Assembly: GCA_001898505.1 (NCBI GenBank)
Contig: MKTZ01000021.1
Location: 165,151 to 229,150, forward strand
Source: Sphingobacteriales bacterium 50-39
GTDB taxonomy: Bacteria > Bacteroidota > Bacteroidia > Chitinophagales > Chitinophagaceae
Reading direction: 5' to 3'
Length of the DNA stretch: 64,000 bases
Part shown: in pieces, positions 19,502-28,200 of the stretch
Layout of the letters: the number at the start of each line of letters is the position of its first letter
Position numbering within the stretch: the first letter of the stretch is position 1
Position numbers and translations under genes: made by a program
The notes under the pieces: model-generated
What the model was told of the DNA's origin: nothing
Database searches by the model: none
Seen by the model: the letters and a program-made list of their open reading frames with translations, nothing else

Positions 19502-19509
19502 TAAATTTG
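19502..19509 (+). promoter_or_regulatory. Candidate -7 box of the AraC-type gene
   Basis: TAAATTTG matches TAnnTTTG exactly and ends 7 bp before the ATG at 19517. Confidence 0.45.
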
Positions 19510-19516
19510 CAGCCTT

Positions 19517-20458
19517 ATGTACCAGGCTCCTGACATACTGATGATGGCTTATAAACAGCCCGTGATGCAGGGACAATTGTCCTTAGTCGATGAAAAAGAA
19601 CGACATATACCAGGGTCGGTACAATATAGCATCCGCCGGTACGAACGTCATCCTCAATGGAGCCTGGATGATATGGGCATGCTGGCCTATCATTACAAAA
19701 AAGACGACCCCTCTCAGAATTACTTAGAATTGCAGTTTTGCATAGCTGGAAATGTGTATTGTCGTAAGAACAGTGCGGAATGCAGCGCCTGTAAGGCAAG
19801 TGAGACGCCGGGCTGCTCCGAGAAGGTGGGTACGGTGGATGTGCTCAGCTTCCGATTCCTCGCGGTGCATCTCTCCCAGTTCGGAAGGCCGCGCAAGGCG
19901 GAAAGCACGTTGAGCCAGGATATATTGGATTTTCGTCATCCATCTTCATTCTCCAAGATACTTTCTATCTGCGGAAGGACCCGGCTGGTGCTGGAAGCCC
20001 TTCTGGGTCATGGCTATACAGATAGCCTGGAAAATATCTTTATCAATGCGCAATGCCAGATGCTGTTGTTGTACAGCCTGGAATGCATGGTGGGGGAAAA
20101 AGAGGTGGAAGGCTTCCAATGCAAATTCCTGGCCAATGAGGCGGACAGGGAAAAGATCGTACGCGCGCGTGAGATCCTGCTGGAGCATATCGGCGAGCCT
20201 CTTACGATCAAGGAATTGAGCCGGAAGGTAGCGATCAATGAATGCTATCTGAAGAAGGGGTTCAAGGAAATGTTCGGTACGACCATCTTCGACTTCTACC
20301 AAAGCCAGCGTATGGAGCACGCCCGCTACCTGCTGTATGAAAAAGGGCTTAGCGTTACGGAAGTGTCCATCATGCTGGGTTATTCCTCCATCTCCCATTT
20401 TTCCACTGCCTTTAAGAAACACACGGGGTTGAAGCCTTGTGAACTCTTGCTCCATTGA
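19517..20458 (+). CDS. AraC-family transcriptional regulator with a cysteine cluster
   Basis: Regulator of 313 residues next to the heme genes. The C-terminal ~100 residues are an AraC/XylS double helix-turn-helix with ADREKIVRAREILLEH, the first helix pair LTIKELSRKVAINECYLKKGF and the second GYSSISHFSTAFKKHTG (quoted in parts). The N-terminal region has Cys75, Cys82, Cys89, Cys92 and Cys100, a C-x6-C-x6-C-x2-C-x7-C pattern that could bind a metal, an Fe-S cluster or heme. PchR-like siderophore regulators share the overall layout. It is convergent with hemL, so regulation of heme synthesis is inference from context. Confidence 0.85.
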   Translation: MYQAPDILMMAYKQPVMQGQLSLVDEKERHIPGSVQYSIRRYERHPQWSLDDMGMLAYHYKKDDPSQNYLELQFCIAGNVYCRKNSAECSACKASETPGCSEKVGTVDVLSFRFLAVHLSQFGRPRKAESTLSQDILDFRHPSSFSKILSICGRTRLVLEALLGHGYTDSLENIFINAQCQMLLLYSLECMVGEKEVEGFQCKFLANEADREKIVRAREILLEHIGEPLTIKELSRKVAINECYLKKGFKEMFGTTIFDFYQSQRMEHARYLLYEKGLSVTEVSIMLGYSSISHFSTAFKKHTGLKPCELLLH

Positions 20459-20464
20459 GCCTGA

Positions 20465-20480
20465 CCAGCCTTTCGGCTGG
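20465..20480. terminator. Hairpin between convergent araC-type gene and hemL
   Basis: CCAGCC pairs with GGCTGG across loop TTTC, 7 bp after the regulator stop codon, with no strong T-run on either side. Confidence 0.45.
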
Positions 20481-20504
20481 CCGGCGCCTGGCGTGGAAGA
20501 GCTG

Positions 20505-21788
20505 TTACAATTCCCGGAGACTCTCCTGCACGGCCTTGATCGTGGCGTCGAGGTCTTCTTTCTTCAATGCATTGTTCAGGAACCAGCTCTCGAACGCGCT
20601 GGGGGGCAGATAAACCCCTCTTTTCAACAGTGCGTGGAAGAAGATTTTGAAGCGCTGGTTATTGGCAGCAGAAGCGGTGGCGAAGTCGGTGACGGGATGG
20701 TCGCTGAAGTGCACGCTGATCATGGACCCGAGCTGATTGATCTGATAGGGCTGTCCCCATGATTTCAGGGCTTTGTCGAGGCCGTCCCTCAAGTAGATGG
20801 TCTTTTCTTCCAGCTCCGTATATATTTTGGGATTGTTCTTTAGTTCCTTCAACAGGGTATAGCCTGCGATCATGGCGATGGGGTTGCCGCTGAGCGTGCC
20901 TGCCTGGTAGACATTTCCCAGGGGGGCGATATGCTGCATGATCTCTTTTCTGCCGCCAAAGGCGCCTACGGGCATGCCTCCTCCAATGACCTTGCCATAA
21001 GTGAGCAGGTCAGCGCGGATACCCAGTCTTTCCTGGGCGCCGCCGGGTGCGAGGCGGAAGCCAGTCATTACTTCATCGAGGATCAGCACGATGCCTTCGA
21101 TGTCGCAAAGACTGCGTAACCCCTCCAGGAAGCCGGGCTGGGGAAGGATACAGCCCATATTGCCGGCTACGGGCTCTACGATAATGGCGGCAATCTCACC
21201 GCGATGCTCATCTGCAATTTTTTTTACGGCATTCAGGTCGTTGTAGGGTGCGGTGAGGGTGTCCTGAGCTACGCCGGGTGTTACGCCGGGTACGGTCTGG
21301 ATATTGAAGGTGGCTACGCCGCTGCCCGCCTTGACAAGAAAGGGGTCGGCATGGCCGTGGTAATGGCCTTCGAACTTTATGATCTTGTTCCTTCCTGTAT
21401 ATCCTCTTGCCAGGCGAATGGCACTCATGCAAGCTTCCGTGCCGCTGCTGACCATGCGTATCAGGTCGACGTTGGGGACCATACTGATGATAAGCTCGGC
21501 CATTTCGACCTCGAGCTGGGTGGGGGCGCCATAAGAGGTAGAATAAACGGCATATTCCTGTATGGCCTTTACAACGGGCTGCCAGGCATGCCCGAGTATC
21601 ATGGGTCCCCAGGAAGCGATATAGTCGATGTAACGGTGGCCATCTACGTCATAGAGATAGGGGCCTTCCGCCCTCTGGATGAACAGTGGGGTGCCGCCTA
21701 CGCTGCGGAAGGCGCGGACGGGAGAGTTGACGCCGCCGGGAATGCTTTGTTGTGCTCTTTCAAAAAGTTGCTGGCTTTTTTCGTACAT
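20505..21788 (-). CDS. hemL: Glutamate-1-semialdehyde 2,1-aminomutase
   Basis: PLP-dependent aminomutase of 427 residues that converts glutamate-1-semialdehyde to 5-aminolevulinate, the second step of C5-pathway heme synthesis. The PLP lysine is Lys266 in [11 protein letters not shown], the PLP-binding Asp is in [11 protein letters not shown], and [11 protein letters not shown] is the phosphate-binding loop. It is the last gene of the leftward heme operon, 39 bp after hemB. Confidence 0.96.
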   Translation of the reverse strand: MYEKSQQLFERAQQSIPGGVNSPVRAFRSVGGTPLFIQRAEGPYLYDVDGHRYIDYIASWGPMILGHAWQPVVKAIQEYAVYSTSYGAPTQLEVEMAELIISMVPNVDLIRMVSSGTEACMSAIRLARGYTGRNKIIKFEGHYHGHADPFLVKAGSGVATFNIQTVPGVTPGVAQDTLTAPYNDLNAVKKIADEHRGEIAAIIVEPVAGNMGCILPQPGFLEGLRSLCDIEGIVLILDEVMTGFRLAPGGAQERLGIRADLLTYGKVIGGGMPVGAFGGRKEIMQHIAPLGNVYQAGTLSGNPIAMIAGYTLLKELKNNPKIYTELEEKTIYLRDGLDKALKSWGQPYQINQLGSMISVHFSDHPVTDFATASAANNQRFKIFFHALLKRGVYLPPSAFESWFLNNALKKEDLDATIKAVQESLREL

Positions 21789-21827
21789 ATGCTGAGTTTC
21801 TTAGAATGTCAGGGATCAGGTCCCGGG

Positions 21828-22805
21828 TTATTTGTTTAACAATCTGGCGGCGTCCTTTGCAAAATACGTGGCTATAAGATCGGCTCCGGCTCGCTTGATC
21901 GAGGTGAGGGTTTCCAGTATCGCCTTTTCTTCGTTGATCCATCCCATTTTGGCGGCGGCCTTGATCATTGCATATTCGCCGCTGATATTATAGGCGCTGA
22001 CGGGCACTTCCACAGCATCCTTCACCTCGCGGATGATGTCGAGATAGGGCAGAGCGGGCTTGACCATCACGATGTCGGCGCCTTCTTCCACATCCATCTG
22101 CGCTTCTTTAATGGCTTCTATCCTGTTGGCATAATCCATCTGGTATGTCTTCTTATCTCCAAAGCCGGGTGCGGAGTCCAGGGCGTCCCTGAATGGACCA
22201 TAGAAGCAGGACGCATACTTTGCGCTGTATGCCATGATGCCTGTCTGCGTGTAGCCATTCTCTTCCAGGGCCTGACGTATGGCCCCGATACGGCCATCCA
22301 TCATATCGCTGGGGGCTACAAAGTCGGCGCCTGCATCGGCATGGCTAAGGCTCATTTTTACGAGGGCTTCGACGGTGGGGTCATTTACGATCTCCCCATT
22401 CTCTACAATACCGTCATGCCCGTAAGAGGAATAGGGGTCGAGGGCTACGTCCGTCATCACGACAATATCCGGTACGGCGTCCTTGATGGCGCGGATGCTT
22501 TCCTGCATGAGACCATTGGGGTTCCAGGCTTCCCGGCCGGTGTTGTCTTTCAGTTCGTCCCTGCACTTGATAAAGAGGAGGACGCTCCTGATGCCGAGGC
22601 TCCACAGCTCTTTTACCTCTTTCACGGTGCCATCGATGCTGCGACGATAATAGCCGGGCATGGAGGGTATCTCATGCTGCTGACCCTTGCCCTCGTCGAT
22701 GAAGAGGGGCACGATAAAATCGTTAGGAGTAAGTATGGTCTCGGCCACCATGGCGCGGATGGCGGGCGTCTTTCTTAGAATGCGATTGCGTCGTTGGAGA
22801 TACAT
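21828..22805 (-). CDS. hemB: Delta-aminolevulinic acid dehydratase (porphobilinogen synthase)
   Basis: Enzyme of 325 residues that condenses two 5-aminolevulinate molecules to porphobilinogen. The two active-site lysines are Lys196 (AYSAKYAS) and Lys249 (MVKPALPYLD). The metal region reads DVALDPYSSYGHDG, with Asp in place of the cysteines of zinc-type enzymes, so a magnesium-type enzyme is expected. Upstream gene is hemF, 39 bp away. Confidence 0.96.
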   Translation of the reverse strand: MYLQRRNRILRKTPAIRAMVAETILTPNDFIVPLFIDEGKGQQHEIPSMPGYYRRSIDGTVKEVKELWSLGIRSVLLFIKCRDELKDNTGREAWNPNGLMQESIRAIKDAVPDIVVMTDVALDPYSSYGHDGIVENGEIVNDPTVEALVKMSLSHADAGADFVAPSDMMDGRIGAIRQALEENGYTQTGIMAYSAKYASCFYGPFRDALDSAPGFGDKKTYQMDYANRIEAIKEAQMDVEEGADIVMVKPALPYLDIIREVKDAVEVPVSAYNISGEYAMIKAAAKMGWINEEKAILETLTSIKRAGADLIATYFAKDAARLLNK

Positions 22806-22844
22806 AGTTAAGCTTTTTATAGTGATCTTATTTGTCGGGGCGGT

Positions 22845-23795
22845 TTATTTGGTCCATTCCCTGGGATGGAGGCAGGCGTCGAGCAATTCGGCCTCGGGTG
22901 TCCCGGGTTGTGGTTGATAATTATAAGCCCAGCGTGCCCGTGGGGGCAGGCTCATCAGGATGCTCTCGGTGCGTCCTTGTGTCTTGAGCCCAAAGAGGGT
23001 TCCTCTGTCATGGACGAGGTTGAATTCCACATAACGCCCTCTTCGTATCTCCTGCCATTCTTTTTCTCTTTCCCCATAGGGTGTATCCTTTCTCCGAAGG
23101 ACGATGGGTGTATAGGCGGGCAGAAAGGCATTGCCACCGGCCTGCTGAAAGGCGAGCAGTTCCTCGGCTCCGGCCTCATCAGTGGGGCGCAGGTGATCGT
23201 AGAACACGCCGCCGATGCCACGCATCTCGTCGGAGCGATGTTTGTTGACGAAGTATTCGTCACACCATTTTTTGTATTGCGGGTATTTCTCTTTTCCGTA
23301 GTTGTCCATGACAGTCTTTAGCGTGCTGTGGAAGTGTTTTGCATCTTCTTCGAACAAATAGTAAGGCGTGAGGTCGGAGCCGCCGGCAAACCATCTGTCA
23401 GTGACATTGCCCTGTTCGTCATACAATTCAAAATACCGCCAGTTGGCGTGGGTGGTAGGTACATAGGGATTCAGGGGATGGATCACGAGCGAGAGTCCGG
23501 CGGCGAACCATTTCGAGCCGTCGATCTTTAACTGTGCCCGCATCATGTCGGTGACCTTACCCCACACTACGGATGTATTGACCCCTCCCTTTTCGAAGAC
23601 GACGCCATCTGCAATGACCCTGGTGATACCGCCGCCGCCGCCTTCTCTCTCCCATTCGTCGGTGATGAATTTCGCCCGGCCGTCGACGTCCTCCAGGCCC
23701 TGACAGATGTTGTTCTGCAGGTCGTGGATATATGCTATCCACCTGTCCCGGAAAGCATGCGTATCTGTCTTGTAAAGCATTTTATTGGGCTCCAT
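22845..23795 (-). CDS. hemF: Oxygen-dependent coproporphyrinogen III oxidase
   Basis: Enzyme of 316 residues that uses O2 to decarboxylate two propionates of coproporphyrinogen III, giving protoporphyrinogen IX. Diagnostic stretches are GGGGGITRVIADGVVFEKGGVN (seen in part as GGGITRVI and FEKGGVN), WFAGGSDLTPYY and RGRYVEFNLVHDRGT. No radical-SAM alternative (hemN) is present in the window, so this locus encodes the aerobic route. It lies 37 bp after hemE. Confidence 0.95.
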   Translation of the reverse strand: MEPNKMLYKTDTHAFRDRWIAYIHDLQNNICQGLEDVDGRAKFITDEWEREGGGGGITRVIADGVVFEKGGVNTSVVWGKVTDMMRAQLKIDGSKWFAAGLSLVIHPLNPYVPTTHANWRYFELYDEQGNVTDRWFAGGSDLTPYYLFEEDAKHFHSTLKTVMDNYGKEKYPQYKKWCDEYFVNKHRSDEMRGIGGVFYDHLRPTDEAGAEELLAFQQAGGNAFLPAYTPIVLRRKDTPYGEREKEWQEIRRGRYVEFNLVHDRGTLFGLKTQGRTESILMSLPPRARWAYNYQPQPGTPEAELLDACLHPREWTK

Positions 23796-23832
23796 AAAGC
23801 CTTTATTTTAAGAAATTCCAATTTTCGGCGGG

Positions 23833-24873
23833 TCAGAGACCACTCGGACGATAGTCCTTCACGGCCTGTACAAAGGCCCTGGCATGATCCACGGGTACGT
23901 TGGGGAGGATGCCATGTCCCAGATTGGCTATATGCGGATGTCCTTTGAATGCATCCATCATAGCACGCACTTCCTTTTGTATCACAGGGATGGGGGACAG
24001 GAGCTTGGCAGGGTCGAAATTCCCCTGCAGAGCTGTTTTAGGGCCGGCCAGCTGACGGGCCATCTGCGGGCGGATACACCAGTCGATGCCAAGGCCATGC
24101 GCGCCGGTGGCGGCCATGCCTTCCAGGGAGGACCAGGCTCCTTTTGCAAAGATGATGGTCAGCACTTCGTCTTTCAATGCCTCCACTATCTGGCGTATAT
24201 ACCTAAGGGAAAGGTTCTCGAAATCATCGGGTCCGAGCAGACCTCCCCAGGAGTCGAATATCTGTACGACGTCGGCGCCGGCCCTGGCCTGTCCTTTCAG
24301 ATAGGCAATGGTGGTGTCGGTGATCATCTGTAGCAGCTGATGGGCTGTTTCTGGCTGGGTATAACAAAAGACCTTTGCTTCGTCGAATGTCTTGGAGCCT
24401 TTGCCCTGTACCATATAGCATAGCAGGGTCCAGGGAGCGCCCGCGAAGCCGATAAGGGGTACACGGCCATCCAGGGTCTTTTTGGTAAGGCGGAGGGCAT
24501 CGAATACATAGCCCAGGGATTCTTCTACGTCGGGCAGGTGAAGCCGTGCAAGGTCTTTTTGATCTTTTATGGGTTGTGGCAGCAAGGGGCCTTTGCCTTC
24601 GATCATTTCCACTTCCAGTCCCATGGCCTGCGGTACTACCAGTATGTCGGAGAAGATGATGGCGGCATCCACACCGACCTGCTCTACGGGCTGGATGGTG
24701 ATCTCTGTGGCGAGTTCGGGTGTCTGGCAGCGTTCGAAAAAGGAGTATTTCTCCTTCAGCTTCATATAGTCGGGGAGATAGCGGCCTGCCTGTCGCATCA
24801 TCCATACGGGGGTGCGTTCAGTCTTTTGTCCTTTCAGCGTTCTCAATAATAAGTCGTTCTTTAGTTGGCTCAT
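23833..24873 (-). CDS. hemE: Uroporphyrinogen decarboxylase
   Basis: Enzyme of 346 residues that removes four acetate carboxyls from uroporphyrinogen III. The N-terminal signature is [15 protein letters not shown], with the catalytic Asp expected in the [17 protein letters not shown] IIFSDILVV strand. GFAGAPWTL is the second family signature. The 110-bp gap to hemD carries a structured repeat, whereas the other spacings in this operon are 1-39 bp, so extra regulation or an internal promoter is possible here. Confidence 0.96.
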   Translation of the reverse strand: MSQLKNDLLLRTLKGQKTERTPVWMMRQAGRYLPDYMKLKEKYSFFERCQTPELATEITIQPVEQVGVDAAIIFSDILVVPQAMGLEVEMIEGKGPLLPQPIKDQKDLARLHLPDVEESLGYVFDALRLTKKTLDGRVPLIGFAGAPWTLLCYMVQGKGSKTFDEAKVFCYTQPETAHQLLQMITDTTIAYLKGQARAGADVVQIFDSWGGLLGPDDFENLSLRYIRQIVEALKDEVLTIIFAKGAWSSLEGMAATGAHGLGIDWCIRPQMARQLAGPKTALQGNFDPAKLLSPIPVIQKEVRAMMDAFKGHPHIANLGHGILPNVPVDHARAFVQAVKDYRPSGL

Positions 24874-24883
24874 ATATTCTTTT

Positions 24884-25010
24884 GATTGTCCTTCTGACGA
24901 GCGCCATTCTGTCGCTCATAAATGTGCGGAAATTGGTCTGTATTTAAAAGTAGCCCAATTTCCGCAAAGGGCTAATGATTGTCCTACGGACGAGCGCCCT
25001 TCAGGCGCTC
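24884..25010 (-). repeat. Structured intergenic element, copy B (most complete)
   Basis: Read on the minus strand: hairpin 1 GAGCGCC/GGCGCTC (24992-25010), GTCCGTAGGAC (24981-24991), AATCATTAG, then hairpin 2 with a perfect 12-bp stem TGCGGAAATTGG/CCAATTTCCGCA (24925-24966) around an 18-nt loop. A second hairpin-1-plus-palindrome unit (24884-24917) follows, ending 11 bp before the hemE ATG. The hemD stop codon TAG lies inside GTCCGTAGGAC. Confidence 0.8.
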
Positions 25011-25721
25011 ATAGTAATCGATCAGTTGTCGTACCAGGCCTTCCTTTTCGGGGGTGGCGCTGGTGATTACGGAGTTGTTGACATAGGTATGGATGGTTTC
25101 GGCGGTGGTCTTTCCAATGGCAAATAAAATGGTTTTTTCCGTTGTGCTGTTCACAGAAAAAAAACTATGCACGGCGCTGGGGCTGAAAAAGACGATACCG
25201 TCATAGGGCCCCTTTACCGTGTGAGGTGTCTGTGTTGTCCGGTAGACAACGACCTCATGCACCTCGACGCCTGCTGTGGTCAACCTGCCGGGCAATTCCT
25301 CTCTTCGCCGGTCCCCGCAGAAAAAGAAGACTTCGGACAGGTGATGTTCCAGTATCACATCGGCAAGCGCTGCTGCCGAGGGGGCTGTGCCTGCGGCCGG
25401 GCCGAGCTGGGCTTCTGCCAGGCGCCTCGTTGCGGCGCCGATGCAAAATACCCGCCAGGGGGGCCTGGTGGGTGAATCTTCCGGGGCGGGCTGCTGCGCC
25501 AGGTGGCCGGCAACTGCCTCGACGGCGTTCATGCTGGTGAAAACGGCTGTCAGGGGCTGAGATCCCAGCTGCTGTACCTGATGTGTCAACGCTGTATCCC
25601 GGATGGGTTTGGTGTCGATGAAGGATAACGAGTCGATCCGGATGCCTGCCCGGGCGGCCTGGTCGAGCAAGCCCTGCTCCAGGGGTCTGGTAGATAATAT
25701 GCGGATTGTTGGTTCTGTCAT
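24984..25721 (-). CDS. hemD: Uroporphyrinogen-III synthase
   Basis: Enzyme of 245 residues that cyclises hydroxymethylbilane with inversion of ring D. HemD sequences diverge widely; recognisable parts are the start IRILSTRPLEQGL, the central FFCGDRRREELP and the late YDGIVFFSPSAVHSFF (in part). Its start lies 1 bp after the hemC stop, which supports the call. The last codons are part of the structured repeat. Confidence 0.88.
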   Translation of the reverse strand: MTEPTIRILSTRPLEQGLLDQAARAGIRIDSLSFIDTKPIRDTALTHQVQQLGSQPLTAVFTSMNAVEAVAGHLAQQPAPEDSPTRPPWRVFCIGAATRRLAEAQLGPAAGTAPSAAALADVILEHHLSEVFFFCGDRRREELPGRLTTAGVEVHEVVVYRTTQTPHTVKGPYDGIVFFSPSAVHSFFSVNSTTEKTILFAIGKTTAETIHTYVNNSVITSATPEKEGLVRQLIDYYERLKGARP

Positions 25722-25722
25722 T

Positions 25723-26670
25723 TTATGAGTTGTGGGAGGCGGACGCCGGGGCGGCTGCGGCCCGTATGCTGTCGGCTATGGCTTTCCCTCCATTCTCCAA
25801 TAATTCTTCTGCGGCGAGCCTGCCGATGCCGGCTGCTCTGTCGATGGGTAATATCTTTTCGACCTCCACTTTTTCATGTCCGTCCAGGGACAGGATATGG
25901 CCTCTAAAAAAAAGCTCATCGTCTTCTATTTCAGCAAGCGCGCTGATAGGAGTGGAGCATCCACCCAGGAGGGTACGCAGGAATTCGCGCTCTATCTGTG
26001 TGCAAAAGGCGGTGTCGGGATCGTTCAGGGGGTCGCATGCATTGGCGGCTATCTCGTCCTCCTCCCTGGATACGATCATGATGGCGCCCTGTGCGGGGGC
26101 GGGCAGCATCCAATCGAGGAGCAAACTTTTTTCGGGGCGAAGATGGATACGTTCGAGCCCTGCCTGTGCGAAGATGGCGGCATCCCAGCTCTCTTCTTCC
26201 AGCCGTCTGAGGCGGGTATTGACATTGCCCCGGAGATTATGGATCTGGTGTCCGGGGTATTTGTGCAGCCACTGCGCCTTGCGGCGGATGCTGCTGGTAG
26301 CTATATGGGCGATGTATTCTTTTTGGGCCAGGAAGGCAGGATCGGTCTTATAGACCAGCAGATCGTATACGGGGCCTCTTTTCAGGACGGCGGCCTGACG
26401 GATGCCCTGGGGTAGTTGTGTCGGTACATCCTTCATCGAATGTACGGCGATGTCGATCCTATTATTTAACAGCGCGCTGTCGAGGCTGCGGGTGAAGACG
26501 CCCTGAACACCCATTTCATACAAGGGGGTCTTGAGGTCGATGTCGCCTTCGCTCTTGATAAAAACGAGTTCCGCGATGATGCCTTGCTGTGATATTAACT
26601 CTTTTACCTGGGTGGCCTGCCAGACAGCCAGCTGACTTTCTCTTGTGCCTATCCGGATCGGTGTGTGCAT
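25723..26670 (-). CDS. hemC: Porphobilinogen deaminase (hydroxymethylbilane synthase)
   Basis: Enzyme of 315 residues that joins four porphobilinogens into hydroxymethylbilane. Catalytic Asp81 is in AVHSMKDVP, and the dipyrromethane cofactor attaches to Cys238 in LLGGCSTPISA. TSSIRRKAQ is another family signature. It lies 12 bp after hemA and 1 bp before hemD, consistent with a single transcript. Confidence 0.97.
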   Translation of the reverse strand: MHTPIRIGTRESQLAVWQATQVKELISQQGIIAELVFIKSEGDIDLKTPLYEMGVQGVFTRSLDSALLNNRIDIAVHSMKDVPTQLPQGIRQAAVLKRGPVYDLLVYKTDPAFLAQKEYIAHIATSSIRRKAQWLHKYPGHQIHNLRGNVNTRLRRLEEESWDAAIFAQAGLERIHLRPEKSLLLDWMLPAPAQGAIMIVSREEDEIAANACDPLNDPDTAFCTQIEREFLRTLLGGCSTPISALAEIEDDELFFRGHILSLDGHEKVEVEKILPIDRAAGIGRLAAEELLENGGKAIADSIRAAAAPASASHNS

Positions 26671-26682
26671 GTGAGGATCGAT

Positions 26683-27945
26683 TTAAGCGGTGGCTGCCGC
26701 AGGAGCGGAGCATTGTGGGCCTGTAGCGATGTATTCGTTGATGGCCTCTATATAGTGACAGCCACCTTGATTGTGCTGGCGCATTTTGGTGGCCATGCCA
26801 TTGATGACGCGTTGAATTTGTTCATCCGTGTGGATGGTGGAAGGAAAAGGTTCACCGGACAGCTTGCTGAAGATGGGGCAGGTATGCATTTCTTTCAGCT
26901 TGGTCTTGACGGCTCTCAGTACGGGAACATATTTCCGCATGTCGTGCCATTCCATGAATTCCTGGATATGTTCGGCGATGATGGCTGTTGCCTTGGGCAC
27001 TTCGGCCTCCCTCTTCTGGAGGGTCTCGTCCTTCAGCTTTGAGAGCTCGTCGACATTCACGAGGGTGACGCCGGGCAGTTCGGAAGCTGATTTTTCTATA
27101 TTACAGGGGATGGAAAGATCGATGAGCATTTTGTCTCCTTTGCCTTCGAGGTGCTGATGGAGCAGCGTGGGCTGTTCGGCATTGGTGGCTACGAGGATGA
27201 TGTCTGACTCTCCGATGTGTTCGGCCACTTTTTCGAGAGGGGCATGACGGAGACCCATTTCTTTTGCCAGTGCGGCGGCCTTATCCTCTGTCCTGTTGAC
27301 CAGCGTGATATCCCGGGTGTCGAGGTAGTCGACCATATTGCGACAGGTGTTGCGGCCTATCTTGCCGACGCCGATGAGCAGGATCTTCTTACCGGACACC
27401 TGACCCATTTTTTCCTTTATATACTGAATGGCGGCGAAGGAGACGGAAACGGTGCCGCCGCTAAGGGCTGTCTGATTCTTGATGGATTTGGAGGACTGCA
27501 GCACACAGTTGACAAGCCTCTCCATGAAGGGGCCGATGAACTGACGCTCACGGGCAAATTTTATGGCGCCTTTGATCTGGCCGACTATTTCGTAATCTCC
27601 CAGTATCTGTGAATCCAATCCGGCGGCTACTTCGAAAAGATGTTCTACGGCTTCCAGGCCATTCTTTATATAGGCGATCTTTGAAAAAGCCCCTGGAGTG
27701 CCGATGGTTTGGGTGCAGAGCAGCTCGATCAATTGGGCGGGCTCTTCGGCGAATCCATAGATCTCTGTTCTGTTGCAAGTGGATAGAACGAACAGTTCAT
27801 GCAAGTGATGGCTGGGTGCGAGCGTGAGCAGCTTTTCGTATTGCTCGGGGCTGACGGCAAACTGACCTCTGATAGCCGCATCTGTCTTCTTATAGTTGAT
27901 GCCTGCGATAAAGAATTTAGAGATATCAGTGGGTCTGTTTGGCAT
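26683..27945 (-). CDS. hemA: Glutamyl-tRNA reductase
   Basis: NADPH-dependent enzyme of 420 residues that reduces Glu-tRNA-Glu to glutamate-1-semialdehyde, the committed step of C5 heme synthesis. The catalytic Cys57 is in VLSTCNRTEIYGF. The nucleotide-binding domain shows LIGVGKIGRNTCRN and VNRTEDKA, and the C-terminal helical dimerisation domain follows. It is the first gene of the leftward operon and faces hemH across 255 bp. Confidence 0.96.
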   Translation of the reverse strand: MPNRPTDISKFFIAGINYKKTDAAIRGQFAVSPEQYEKLLTLAPSHHLHELFVLSTCNRTEIYGFAEEPAQLIELLCTQTIGTPGAFSKIAYIKNGLEAVEHLFEVAAGLDSQILGDYEIVGQIKGAIKFARERQFIGPFMERLVNCVLQSSKSIKNQTALSGGTVSVSFAAIQYIKEKMGQVSGKKILLIGVGKIGRNTCRNMVDYLDTRDITLVNRTEDKAAALAKEMGLRHAPLEKVAEHIGESDIILVATNAEQPTLLHQHLEGKGDKMLIDLSIPCNIEKSASELPGVTLVNVDELSKLKDETLQKREAEVPKATAIIAEHIQEFMEWHDMRKYVPVLRAVKTKLKEMHTCPIFSKLSGEPFPSTIHTDEQIQRVINGMATKMRQHNQGGCHYIEAINEYIATGPQCSAPAAATA

Positions 27946-28093
27946 TAGTGTCCTGCTGGTTCTGATTAAGTACGCAAAATTACTTTGAAGGGTTCCTATA
28001 AAACGAATTTTTCTGTCATTAGACTGTCATTTCGTGTGACGGTCGGCCTGTTCCAGGACGGGCAGGACAAAGATAGCCGGCAGGCGGTGGGGT

Positions 28094-28131
28094 TTGATGA
28101 TCCTGATCAATTGTGGGGGTGATAAGAATCA
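28094..28131. promoter_or_regulatory. Candidate FNR/CRP-type operator(s) between hemA and hemH
   Basis: TGAT-AAGA-ATCA (28120-28131) matches the core TGAT-N4-ATCA of FNR-type sites. TTGAT-N7-ATCAA (28094-28110) lies just beside it. Both are about 70-110 bp before hemH and 150-185 bp before hemA. No binding protein is encoded nearby except the AraC-type regulator, whose site is unknown. Confidence 0.35.
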
Positions 28132-28140
28132 TACGATCTA

Positions 28141-28160
28141 AAACGGGTTTGGGCCCGTTT
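28141..28160. other. Perfect hairpin in the hemA-hemH intergenic region
   Basis: AAACGGG pairs with CCCGTTT across loop TTTGGG. It could be a leader hairpin of either divergent gene; no protein is encoded here. Confidence 0.5.
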
Positions 28161-28188
28161 ATTACAATGTCGTGACAATTTCCTAGCA

Positions 28189-28196
28189 TACATTTG
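28189..28196 (+). promoter_or_regulatory. Candidate -7 box of hemH
   Basis: TACATTTG matches TAnnTTTG exactly and ends only 4 bp before the hemH ATG, implying an essentially leaderless mRNA if used. Confidence 0.45.
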
Positions 28197-28200
28197 CCAC

